A DNA stretch of 64,000 nt, taken from positions 62,001 through 126,000 of the forward strand of contig WRLH01000004.1 of the NCBI GenBank assembly GCA_009777715.1, given 5' to 3'. Below are positions 1-7,838 of this stretch, one piece after another. The stretch is from Lachnospiraceae bacterium. GTDB lineage: Bacteria; Bacillota; Clostridia; Lachnospirales; Lachnospiraceae. Position numbers and translations under genes: made by a program. Each line of letters begins with the position of its first letter. Position 1 is the stretch's first letter. Below the pieces are notes generated by a model. It made no database searches. It saw only the letters and a list, made by a program, of their open reading frames with translations, and was not told the DNA's origin.

Positions 1-1163
1 GTTTCACCGGGGTTGGCAGTAAAATTAAGCTTAGCAAGCGCGTCTTCTAACGCGCCGGGATAACGGAATGAAACATTTTCAAAACTTAAAAATCCCTTTA
101 GGGGAACTGTTTTGAGTTTTTCATCAAGGGGTTTTTCCGGATCATTGATTGAAACCTTCGTCGCGAGAATTTCTTCAAGCCTTTTGGCGGAAACAATTGC
201 GCGCGGCAACATAACTGACATCATTGTCAGCATAAAAAATGACATGACAATTAAGATCGTATATGTAATAAAGGCCATCATGTCACCAACCATCATGTCC
301 CCATAATCCACGCCGCGGACTCCAAACCAGACGATGGCTACTGTAATGCCATTCATGATCAGCATCATCAGCGGCATCATCAAAGCCATTACGCGGCTGA
401 TAAATAATTGATTTAGTTTTAAATCAGTACTGGCACTTTCAAAACGCTTTTCTTCATCTTTTTCCCGCCCAAAAGCGCGGATTACATTCGTCCCGGTCAA
501 AATTTCACGGGAAACAAGATTCAAACGGTCGATGAGAAGCGGCATTCGTTTAAAAACAGGCATTGCAACGGCCATTAAGATTATTACGATGGCCAGGATA
601 ATCCCAAGGGCAGCTCCGACAATCCAGCCCATTCCGGTCTCGGTAGCAACCACTTTTATCACTCCGCCAATACCCAGAATCGGTGCTTTAAACATCATCT
701 GCAAGCTCATAATCATGGCCATCTGCACTTGCTGGATATCGTTTGTGCTTCGGGTAATCAGGGAGGCGGTGGAAAAGCGGTCAATTTCGGCATTGGAAAA
801 TGAAATAATCTTCTTAAAGACTTTCTCCCTAAGCTGTCGTCCCATTGACGCTCCAGCCCTGGCAGACAAAAAAGAAACCGCTATCGCCGTAATCATGACA
901 ACAACGGAAAAAGCCAGCATGATACTGCCTTTATTCAGCAAATAATCAAGCTGGATTCTGCTAAAATCTACACCCTCTGCTTCTTTTATTTCAATAAGCT
1001 GTGGCGGCATATCGGGAAGGCCGCGCTGGACAATGCCAATATCAACTATCTCAGACATATACTGGGGCAAAGATAATTCAGCGTAAGCTTGGACGATGAG
1101 CAAGGCAATAATAACTAAAGCTGGCCAGCCTAATCCTTCTAAATGTTTAAATATCTTTAGCAA
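1..1163 (-). CDS. ABC transporter, fused permease/ATPase (3' end outside window)
   Basis: Membrane half-exporter of the multidrug/lipid ABC family. The frame stays open from 1163 to the window edge (387 codons). It starts at TTG, with SD GAGAGG at 1176-1171, 7 nt upstream. The translation has a membrane segment near residues 13-30, a long extracellular loop rich in Pro and acidic residues, further hydrophobic helices, and an ABC transmembrane linker containing the EILTGTNVIRAFGREK-type coupling region. The ATPase domain is just starting (FENVSFRYPGALEDAL) when the window ends, so the Walker motifs are outside. It begins 12 nt after the stop of the GNAT gene and is probably cotranscribed with it. 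Such exporters often work as heterodimers, and the partner may lie beyond position 1. The substrate cannot be inferred. Confidence 0.85.
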   Translation of the reverse strand, partial: MLKIFKHLEGLGWPALVIIALLIVQAYAELSLPQYMSEIVDIGIVQRGLPDMPPQLIEIKEAEGVDFSRIQLDYLLNKGSIMLAFSVVVMITAIAVSFLSARAGASMGRQLREKVFKKIISFSNAEIDRFSTASLITRSTNDIQQVQMAMIMSLQMMFKAPILGIGGVIKVVATETGMGWIVGAALGIILAIVIILMAVAMPVFKRMPLLIDRLNLVSREILTGTNVIRAFGREKDEEKRFESASTDLKLNQLFISRVMALMMPLMMLIMNGITVAIVWFGVRGVDYGDMMVGDMMAFITYTILIVMSFFMLTMMSVMLPRAIVSAKRLEEILATKVSINDPEKPLDEKLKTVPLKGFLSFENVSFRYPGALEDALAKLNFTANPGE

Positions 1164-1175
1164 AATGATTCCTCT

Positions 1176-1973
1176 CTAGTGTAATAAAGCATATTGGCCT
1201 TTTTCCTCAAAGCCGATCTTTTTAAGTAAGCTCATGATTTTCGGATTATCTTGGAAAACAGAGATATGTTTTATGCCTTGCCGGAAAGCTTCTTCGCAAA
1301 GCACCGTTATCGCGTGGGTGGCAAAACCCCTGCCATAATATTTCGGGTGGGTTGCAACGCCAGTAATTAAACCGATTAAATCATTGTCAGCCGAGATTTC
1401 CGCAACTGATACCAGCTTATTTCGATAGAATAATCCAACTGCAAAACCATTCCCCTCCAAATTGCTGCGCCGTTCGGCGATATATTTTTCTTTATTCGCA
1501 AAAAAACCCGCTTCGTAAGCAATGTTTTGGGCATATAAATCAATGATTGAAGCTGCATCGTCTGGCTTAAGCATTTTTGTCTTTACTTTGCTATGCTCAA
1601 ATGAAGCCTTGGCAAGGAGGCCAAGACAGAAAACTGATTTTTCTTCTATTTTCATCTGCGGAAAAAAGGGAGCAATCCGGCGGATAATGCCCTCTTTGCC
1701 ATTAATTGTATCAACGATATCTTCTTTTAAGAAATCAACTGCTTCTTCCAGCTGATAGGAATCATCATGGCTATAAAGGATATAATTTTCATAGTGCTTT
1801 AGGATGACCATATTAAAGCTGCCGTTGTGCGGATTTTCTTCAACATAAACGCAAGCTTCATCGGAATCAAGGCTAAAATTTTCAATAATTCCGATAAAGA
1901 ACATATTGATTTCGGGTTCGGCTTTCAAATAAGCAAGGAGATTCGGCCGCTCTTGCTCCTTTAATTTTTTCAT
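1176..1973 (-). CDS. GNAT family N-acetyltransferase
   Basis: Predicted acetyl-CoA-dependent acetyltransferase of 265 residues. The C-terminal third has the GNAT core: a VAEISADNDLIGLITGVATH beta strand, then the acetyl-CoA loop YGRGFATHA near residue 215, and a final beta-alpha unit ending in IGFEEKGQYALLH. The N-terminal about 120 residues resemble the poorly conserved first half of two-domain GNAT proteins. No substrate is evident. It sits directly upstream of a TTG-started ABC exporter gene, so a self-protection or small-molecule modification role together with export is possible but only inferred. Confidence 0.85.
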   Translation of the reverse strand: MKKLKEQERPNLLAYLKAEPEINMFFIGIIENFSLDSDEACVYVEENPHNGSFNMVILKHYENYILYSHDDSYQLEEAVDFLKEDIVDTINGKEGIIRRIAPFFPQMKIEEKSVFCLGLLAKASFEHSKVKTKMLKPDDAASIIDLYAQNIAYEAGFFANKEKYIAERRSNLEGNGFAVGLFYRNKLVSVAEISADNDLIGLITGVATHPKYYGRGFATHAITVLCEEAFRQGIKHISVFQDNPKIMSLLKKIGFEEKGQYALLH

Positions 1974-2118
1974 TTTCGCCTTTCATCAATCTGACAAGCT
2001 AAATATGGACTACTTATATTTTATTCATGTGGCCATAATTATATTACCTCGTGAATTTTCTTTAATCATAACAATATTTGGACTTGCTGTCAATGTATCT
2101 TACGTTTTACTTTTCCGC

Positions 2119-2808
2119 TCAAGGAAAGCGCAAATTATCAATAAAATCAACGACTTTAGGGAGCAAATAAATTAAAATAAGGCCTGAGCATATATAGACA
2201 ATTGTTGATTCAAGCATTAAAGCGTCAAGAAAATCCTTGCCAATAAAGGTTATGATTCCAATCACAAGAACAGAAAGATCAAAAACCCGCATTGTCTTTG
2301 ATTTTTTAATGCTTTTTTCTTTTTCAAAAAGCTGGGAAATAAGGTCAACCCCGCAAGTGCTCCCGCCTGATTTCATGACAATCCCGATTCCAAGGCCAAG
2401 CAGAATTGCCCCGATTGCTGATGTAATCGGCATGAATAAAAAGTTTAGCTGCTCGGGCAGCGGCAAGCGGAATTTTGTTAAATCATCAGTTAAGGGAAGA
2501 AAAACTAAAGCAAGGCAAACAATGCCCGTAAATGACCTAAAGATGAAATCATCTTTATTATTTTCTTTTTTCATTAAGCTGCCCATCAATAGAATAAAGG
2601 TGCTTAAAAACCAGTAGACGTAATTTTGCGGGATTCCATGCCGTTTTTGAATTATCCTGCTCAGCCCGCCAACGCCAACCACCAAATCATTATTTAATAA
2701 AAACGCATTTAATGCTATTGCCATAATGAATGAACCAATAACAATGATTATGAAGCTTAATAATTCATCTTTGCGCCGTATTTTCAAGCGGATTCTCCCC
2801 TGTTTCAT
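2119..2808 (-). CDS. YitT-family (DUF161) integral membrane protein
   Basis: 229-residue membrane protein with about five to six hydrophobic helices after a basic N-terminus (RLKIRRKDE). The features NAFLLNNDLVVGVGGLSRII and GIGIVMKSGGSTCGVDLIS are typical of the YitT/DUF161 fold. YitT proteins normally end in a cytosolic DUF2179 domain of about 80 residues. This one stops after the last membrane helix (VVDFIDNLRFP), so it is a short version. Function in the family is unknown. It appears monocistronic. Confidence 0.8.
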   Translation of the reverse strand: MKQGRIRLKIRRKDELLSFIIIVIGSFIMAIALNAFLLNNDLVVGVGGLSRIIQKRHGIPQNYVYWFLSTFILLMGSLMKKENNKDDFIFRSFTGIVCLALVFLPLTDDLTKFRLPLPEQLNFLFMPITSAIGAILLGLGIGIVMKSGGSTCGVDLISQLFEKEKSIKKSKTMRVFDLSVLVIGIITFIGKDFLDALMLESTIVYICSGLILIYLLPKVVDFIDNLRFP

Positions 2809-2926
2809 GCTTGTTTATTTTATTCCTTTATTTTGCGCCTTATTCCATTAAAGAACGATTAATTCTTGACAGCATAATATTTATATTGAATATATAAACA
2901 CGGGTGTAGTTTGGAAAGCTTCACTT

Positions 2927-3883
2927 GTGAAATTCATGGGGTATAGTTTGGAAATTAAAATTTGCTTTAACGCCATCAATTTTCCCAATTACTTAAGCCC
3001 CCAAATAATTAAGGCTGGGGCAAAAGGCAAAAAAATATATTTTGGGACTGGGCTTGCGTCTTCCAAAGAAGCAAGCTGCGGGTTTGGTTTTGAATTGCTT
3101 AATATGATTTTGACTGCGCTTATCTTGGCTGACAACTTTAACGCTGATGGCATTTTGCATGAAATAGGGACGGTTGGTTATGAAATATCGCAAAAATACC
3201 GTGAAGCACTAGTTAAGGAACAGCTTAAATGTATAAAAAATTTGGCGAAAAACTTGTGCATTGATGATAAATACACAGTTAAGCTTTCGCATACTTATCA
3301 GGAGAGCTATTATTTTAAGCATATCTTTGAGGAAGTCAAAAATAAAATGAGCTTGTTCAGCAATATTTCCAATTTCCAAAGGTACGGCAATTATATAAAT
3401 CTTCAAATAGCGCAAATGAAGTATCTTTACGAAGTCGAAAAAGCTGTTGTAAAGGTCGGCTGGATTATCGGCTCGAAGCCGGTCTTAAAAAGCGTTGATG
3501 AAAATATCGTCAAGATGTTCTTGAACCAAGGAAAACTGAATGAGTATTATTTTGATTCAATATATCGATATGTTTTTCCTAATGATGATTTTTCTTTTAT
3601 TTATACTCCGGCCGGGCTTGATATTATCGATGGCAGGAAATACTCACCCTATACTGTAACCAAGTCGCAAAATAGGCCGCTCCTTCATGAACCAATTAAA
3701 CCTTACATAATTAAAATGCCCAACACAAAATACAAAAAGAAAGCAATTAAATTTTATGAAAGCAGCATTTTAAGTAACTGGGAGCATTTTTTTGGAGAAA
3801 TTAAGGCTTTTGACGAAATGGAAGATGATGAAAAAATCATCAACAAATTACAGTATATCCAAGATAAAGCCCTGAATCTATGA
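2927..3883 (+). CDS. Unrecognised protein, 318 aa
   Basis: I do not recognise this family with confidence. The frame starts at GTG 2927 with a weak GGAAAG ribosome site; ATG 2936 is an alternative. The protein is soluble, with no signal peptide or membrane helix. It has an N-terminal beta strand (KIYFGTG) followed by a Ser/Ala/Gly-rich loop (LASSKEASCGFG), a long basic helix (EISQKYREALVKEQLKCIKN), a YLYEVEKAVVKVGWIIG segment, and a Tyr-rich C-terminal third. The helix-plus-YLYEVE layout loosely recalls cyclodipeptide synthases (Rossmann-like, tRNA-dependent), but the catalytic Tyr/Glu spacing does not match, so this is only a guess. It is one of few plus-strand genes left of the origin and is flanked by minus-strand genes, which suggests later arrival. 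Confidence 0.6.
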   Translation: MKFMGYSLEIKICFNAINFPNYLSPQIIKAGAKGKKIYFGTGLASSKEASCGFGFELLNMILTALILADNFNADGILHEIGTVGYEISQKYREALVKEQLKCIKNLAKNLCIDDKYTVKLSHTYQESYYFKHIFEEVKNKMSLFSNISNFQRYGNYINLQIAQMKYLYEVEKAVVKVGWIIGSKPVLKSVDENIVKMFLNQGKLNEYYFDSIYRYVFPNDDFSFIYTPAGLDIIDGRKYSPYTVTKSQNRPLLHEPIKPYIIKMPNTKYKKKAIKFYESSILSNWEHFFGEIKAFDEMEDDEKIINKLQYIQDKALNL

Positions 3884-3884
3884 T

Positions 3885-3954
3885 TACTGCGGCCTCCGCG
3901 CATTGTTGTCATTGCCTCCGCTCATTATGTCATTGCGGCCTCCGCGCCGCAATC
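3885..3954. repeat. Dispersed GC-rich palindromic repeat, copy 1
   Basis: Tandem, partly degenerate units built on GTCATTGCGGCCTCCGC and GCCGCAATC. The repeat fills the whole gap between the unrecognised gene and the vanW-like gene and abuts the stop codon of the latter. The same core is found at 14996-15061, 24061-24172 and 55570-55658. Its GC content stands out from the AT-rich surroundings. Confidence 0.75.
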
Positions 3955-4767
3955 CTAGCCAGCCTTATATTCAACGATTCCATCAAGCTTATTATACGTG
4001 CTTTTTGCTTCAAACGTAAGGCTGATTAACTCGCCTTGCTCATTAACGATTTTCCGGTAAGTGTTGACCGTATACCCAGTAAAAGAAGGCTGTAAAATAT
4101 TAACCTGCCCATCGGCAAGATTGGGATTATCAATATAAATTGTCCCCGCCGGGACTTCCGAAATAATCTCGCTTTCAATTGATACTGTATGGTTATTTTG
4201 CTTTGTCCCCAAAATTTTCACTTGAACCTCGGTATCTTCAACCCATGTCAAAAGCTTAAGCGGAAATCCGCCATTGTTTTTGAATTTGTAATCGATTGAA
4301 TCCCAGAAAACAGTCGCGTCATATCCGGGTAAGCTGACATAATCCGGAAGCATTGAATGACTCCTTCGTTCAACAATCTCAAGGTCGGCCAGCAAGCAAG
4401 CATAATAAAGGGTAGATGATACTTGGCAGATACCGCCCCCCAAGCTGTCCGCTATTTTTCCGTCCATAAAAGTCGGGGCCAGCTTAAAGCCTCTTTCTTC
4501 GGTGCGGTTGCCAACAACTTCATTAAAGCTAAAAATGGCGTTGGGTAAAACAATTGTTTCATTGATTATGCCACAAGTTAAGTTAATATTTTCCATGCGG
4601 CTTTCGATGGTATTAAGCAGAGGGGTTTTTGCGTGTGATAAGACATCGTGATAAAAATCCTCATTAACCTCCTCGGCTAATGCGGCCGGGGCATTAAGCA
4701 TTGAGATTAATAAAGCGGTTATTATAAATAAGATTATCTTTTTTGAATTGCCAAACCATTTATTCAT
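3955..4767 (-). CDS. VanW-family secreted protein
   Basis: 270 residues. An N-terminal signal segment (KKIILFIITALLISMLNAPAALA) indicates export. The rest is the VanW domain: TLCGI-like TCGIINETIVLPNAIFSFNE, the conserved GGGICQVSSTLYYA stretch, ERRSHSMLP, and a YDATV.W core. VanW occurs as an accessory gene in VanB-type vancomycin-resistance clusters and more widely in Firmicutes; its biochemical role is not settled. Here it lies 3' of a histidine kinase and an OmpR-type regulator on the same strand (gap about 70 nt), like vanS/vanR/vanW clusters, but no vanH/A/X genes are present. A cell-envelope stress output is the most reasonable inference. Confidence 0.85.
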   Translation of the reverse strand: MNKWFGNSKKIILFIITALLISMLNAPAALAEEVNEDFYHDVLSHAKTPLLNTIESRMENINLTCGIINETIVLPNAIFSFNEVVGNRTEERGFKLAPTFMDGKIADSLGGGICQVSSTLYYACLLADLEIVERRSHSMLPDYVSLPGYDATVFWDSIDYKFKNNGGFPLKLLTWVEDTEVQVKILGTKQNNHTVSIESEIISEVPAGTIYIDNPNLADGQVNILQPSFTGYTVNTYRKIVNEQGELISLTFEAKSTYNKLDGIVEYKAG

Positions 4768-4836
4768 AAGCTTAATATTTCCAGCCCTGTCATGAACAAT
4801 CCATGAAAATAATGGGTTGCTTTTTAATAAACGTTT

Positions 4837-5526
4837 TTAGATCCTGAACCGATATCCAACCCCCCATATCGTCTCAATATACTGCGATTTATCAGAATTA
4901 TACTCAATTTTTTCCCGGATTTTTTTGATATGGACGGTCACGGTTGCGATATCACCAATCGAATCCATTTCCCAAATTTCACGGAAAAGCTCATCTTTTG
5001 TAAAAACGCGGTTCGGATTTTCGGCAAGGAAAGTCAGCAAATCAAATTCTTTGCCAGTAAATGCCTTTTCTTCGCCGTCAACCATCACCCGGCGGGCGGT
5101 TTTATCAATCCTTAACCCCCGGATTTCTACAATATCGTTTTGCCTTTTGCCGGAGCTGACCAGCCGCTCATAACGGGCTAAATGCGCTTTCACGCGGGCA
5201 ACAAGCTCACTTGGGCTAAAAGGCTTAGTCAAATAATCATCCGCTCCAAGCCCTAAGCCGCGGATTTTGTCAATATCATCTTTTTTCGCCGAAACCATCA
5301 AAATCGGAATGTTCTTTTCTTCACGGATTTGCTTGCAGATTTCAAACCCATCCATGCCGGGAAGCATCAAATCAAGCACCACCAAATCAAACTCATTGCT
5401 TAGTGCCATTTCGAGGCCGACATCACCGCTGTTACAAATAGTCACGTCAAAGCCGCTTAATTCCAGATAGTCTTTTTCCAAATCGGCAATCGCTTCTTCG
5501 TCTTCAATAATTAATATTTTACCCAT
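4837..5526 (-). CDS. OmpR/PhoB-family response regulator
   Basis: DNA-binding response regulator of 229 residues. The receiver domain has the acidic pair at Glu8-Asp9 (IIEDEEA), the phosphoacceptor Asp52 (VVLDLMLPG) and the conserved Lys (VSAKKD). It is followed by a winged-helix domain with KEFDLLTFLAENPNRVFTKDE and ending GVGYRFRI. ATG 5526 is chosen because AAAGGA precedes it at a normal distance; an upstream ATG at 5550 adds eight residues and lacks a clear ribosome site. It lies 33 nt 3' of the kinase gene and upstream of vanW on the same strand, so the three probably form one operon. Confidence 0.92.
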   Translation of the reverse strand: MGKILIIEDEEAIADLEKDYLELSGFDVTICNSGDVGLEMALSNEFDLVVLDLMLPGMDGFEICKQIREEKNIPILMVSAKKDDIDKIRGLGLGADDYLTKPFSPSELVARVKAHLARYERLVSSGKRQNDIVEIRGLRIDKTARRVMVDGEEKAFTGKEFDLLTFLAENPNRVFTKDELFREIWEMDSIGDIATVTVHIKKIREKIEYNSDKSQYIETIWGVGYRFRI

Positions 5527-5559
5527 CGTGATATTCCTTTCTTGTTTCATAAGATTTAT

Positions 5560-6717
5560 TTAAACCTCATCGGAATTTTTCAAAAATTTCCGGAAAACAA
5601 TGTGCATACAAGTCCCCTCATTTTCGCGGCTGGTCGCCCAGATATAACCGCCGTGATCTTCAACGATTTTTTTCACAATCGAAAGCCCAATTCCGCTTCC
5701 GCCGCGGGCAGAATTGCGGGAAGCGTCAGAGCGGTAAAAGCGTTCAAATATTTGCCCTAAATCTTTTGAATGAATGCCGCGCCCGTTATCTTCTATTTCA
5801 ATTCGGACCGAATCCAGCTCATCAAGAATCCGGATATCAATTTCACATTCTTCTTTGCTCCGGTCAATATATTTGACGCTATTGCCGACAATATTGTTGA
5901 CAACGCGCTTAAGCTGTTCCGGGTCGGCGATAATGACCGCTTCTGATGAAACCAGATTGCTGTAATTTAAACGGATATTTTTAGACTCAAGGTCTAGCCC
6001 GACTTCTTCAATGCAATCGCCAAAATAATCAGCGATATTTATCTTGCAAAAATTGTAAGGAATGCGGTTTGTGTCAATCCCGGTATAAAAAGTCAGTTCA
6101 TTTATCAAACGATCCATTTCATTGGTTTTATTATAAATAGTGCGGATATATTTGTCCATTTTCTCCGGCGTATCGGCAACGCCATCAATAATGCCTTCAA
6201 CATAACCCTTTATTGCTGTCATCGGCGTTTTCAAATCATGGGAAATATTGCTGACAAGTTCGCGGTTTTGAGTTTCATTAGCCATTTTTTCATCAATTGA
6301 TTCTTTGAGCCGTAACCGCATATCCTCATAATTTTGGTAAAGCTCGCCGATTTCGCCGCCATTATCATTGCTAAGGATATATTCAAAGTTGCCCTCGGCA
6401 ATATTTTGCATTGCCAGATTAAGGCGGCTGATGGGGGTAAAAACGCTGCGGCTTATCCATTGGGTCAGCATAATGCCAACAAGAAATAAAATCAGGATGA
6501 TTGCCAAAAACAGGTAAAAAAACAAAGACCTTGCAACCATGCTGTCATGAAAAACTTCATTGGCCACTTGCGAGACCATGTCATATTTGAAGTATTCCGT
6601 TTTAAACGGCACTTTGGCAAGGAAAACGCCAATCACTAAAAAAGCTACGCCAGTTAATATCGACGGTAAAATCAAAATAATTAAAAAGGTTACCAAAAGC
6701 CGGGTTTTAAACTTCAT
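5560..6717 (-). CDS. Membrane sensor histidine kinase (HAMP, HisKA, HATPase)
   Basis: 385 residues. Two membrane helices (residues about 8-32 and 65-90) flank a very short extracytoplasmic loop of roughly 30 residues, so it probably senses within or at the membrane rather than with a large outer domain. A HAMP linker follows (SRSVFTPISRLNLAMQNIAEG), then the H box SNISHDLKTPMTAIKG, N box GNSVKYI, G1 DNGRGIHS and G2 GGSGIGLSIVKK. The kinase gene is first in the operon, which is the reverse of the common regulator-first order. Its small sensor loop and the downstream vanW-like gene fit the intramembrane envelope-stress kinases known in Firmicutes. Confidence 0.92.
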   Translation of the reverse strand: MKFKTRLLVTFLIILILPSILTGVAFLVIGVFLAKVPFKTEYFKYDMVSQVANEVFHDSMVARSLFFYLFLAIILILFLVGIMLTQWISRSVFTPISRLNLAMQNIAEGNFEYILSNDNGGEIGELYQNYEDMRLRLKESIDEKMANETQNRELVSNISHDLKTPMTAIKGYVEGIIDGVADTPEKMDKYIRTIYNKTNEMDRLINELTFYTGIDTNRIPYNFCKINIADYFGDCIEEVGLDLESKNIRLNYSNLVSSEAVIIADPEQLKRVVNNIVGNSVKYIDRSKEECEIDIRILDELDSVRIEIEDNGRGIHSKDLGQIFERFYRSDASRNSARGGSGIGLSIVKKIVEDHGGYIWATSRENEGTCMHIVFRKFLKNSDEV

Positions 6718-6797
6718 GCTGTTAGTATATCAAAGTTTGAAGGGTTTTTCTATTAAATAAGCATAAAAACTTTATGAATTATTAATATATTAATATT

Positions 6798-7754
6798 CTA
6801 GACAAGGTTTCGCTCTTCACCGCGAAGGAATGCGGCGATATTTTCGTAAGTTTCGCATACGACACGATTTCTTGCTTCTAAAGAAGCCCAAGCATTGTGG
6901 GGAGTGATAATCAAGCGGTTTGAATCCATAAAACGGCTTAATGGGTTCGTATCTTTCATCGGCTCGGTGCTGGTGACATCAAGGCCAGCCCCGGCAATGA
7001 TATTCTCACATAGCGCGGTGTATAAATCTTCATCGACAACTAAAGGGCCGCGGGCGACATTAATTAAAATTGCCGATGGCTTCATTTTCCTTAGGGCAGT
7101 TAAATCAATTAATCCCCGCGTAATGTCACTTAACGGACAATGCAGGGAAAGAAAATCACTTTCTTTAAGCAACTCATCAAAAGACAGTCTTGTATACTGT
7201 GTACAATTGCTTTTTCCGGTTGGGGAAAAGAAAACAACCCGGCAGCCAAAGGCAGCAGCAACTTTGGCGACGCTGCTTCCGATATGCCCCATTCCGATGA
7301 TACCCCACGTTCTTCCCTCAAGCTCATTGAATGGCAGGTCAAAATTGGAAAAGTTCGGTTGCCCGGCATATGTTCCTGATTTAACATATTCATCATAATG
7401 GCGGAGCTTCACAAGGATATAAAGGCATAAGGCAAAGGTATGCTGGGTAACGGCCGCCGTACAATAATTGCGGGCATTGGCAACCTTGATTCCGCGCTGG
7501 CGGCAATAATCAAGGTCAATATTATCATATCCCGTCGCAAACTCACAAATAAGCTTTACCTTGGCGGCATTTTTCAGCGTTTCGGCATTCAAAGGGCATT
7601 TATTGGCGATGATGATATCGGCGTCTTGGATTCGCCCGGCAACATTTTCCGCATTTGAAACCGGGTAAACTGTGACTTCGCCTAATTGACTGATTCGGTC
7701 AACGGAAACATCAAGGCCGACTGTTTCTCTTTCAAGGATAACGATTTTGGGCAT
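6798..7754 (-). CDS. D-isomer specific 2-hydroxyacid dehydrogenase
   Basis: NAD-dependent reductase of 2-keto acids, 318 residues, the usual family length. The Rossmann nucleotide site is GMGHIGS near residue 150. The catalytic Arg (INVARGPLVVDE), Glu (DVTSTEPM) and His (ITPHNAW) are all present. After the second Rossmann strand the sequence is SPTGKSN rather than an acidic residue, so the NAD/NADP preference is unclear. Glycerate/hydroxypyruvate reductase-like enzymes have this layout, but the substrate cannot be fixed from the sequence. It stands alone, with an AT-rich spacer of about 80 nt on each side. Confidence 0.88.
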   Translation of the reverse strand: MPKIVILERETVGLDVSVDRISQLGEVTVYPVSNAENVAGRIQDADIIIANKCPLNAETLKNAAKVKLICEFATGYDNIDLDYCRQRGIKVANARNYCTAAVTQHTFALCLYILVKLRHYDEYVKSGTYAGQPNFSNFDLPFNELEGRTWGIIGMGHIGSSVAKVAAAFGCRVVFFSPTGKSNCTQYTRLSFDELLKESDFLSLHCPLSDITRGLIDLTALRKMKPSAILINVARGPLVVDEDLYTALCENIIAGAGLDVTSTEPMKDTNPLSRFMDSNRLIITPHNAWASLEARNRVVCETYENIAAFLRGEERNLV

Positions 7755-7838
7755 AATGAACTCCTTAATGAGTACTCAAATAATACACTTCATTAGTATA
7801 TCATGCAAGCCCATGGCTTTCAACGGAAAAAATCGCAA

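Noticed and set aside
532..945. 137-codon plus-strand frame in the first kilobase
   Set aside because: Antisense shadow of the TTG-started ABC transporter, which reads as a proper membrane and ATPase-linker protein.
2902..2954. Near-identical 16-bp repeat around the start of the 2927 gene
   Set aside because: Only two copies 37 bp apart; most likely a local duplication. Not enough to call an operator.
3955..6717. Functional vancomycin-resistance cluster
   Set aside because: Only a kinase, a regulator and a VanW protein are present; no vanH, ligase or vanX genes.
6895..7398. 167-codon plus-strand frame
   Set aside because: Antisense shadow of the 2-hydroxyacid dehydrogenase, whose catalytic residues are all present on the minus strand.
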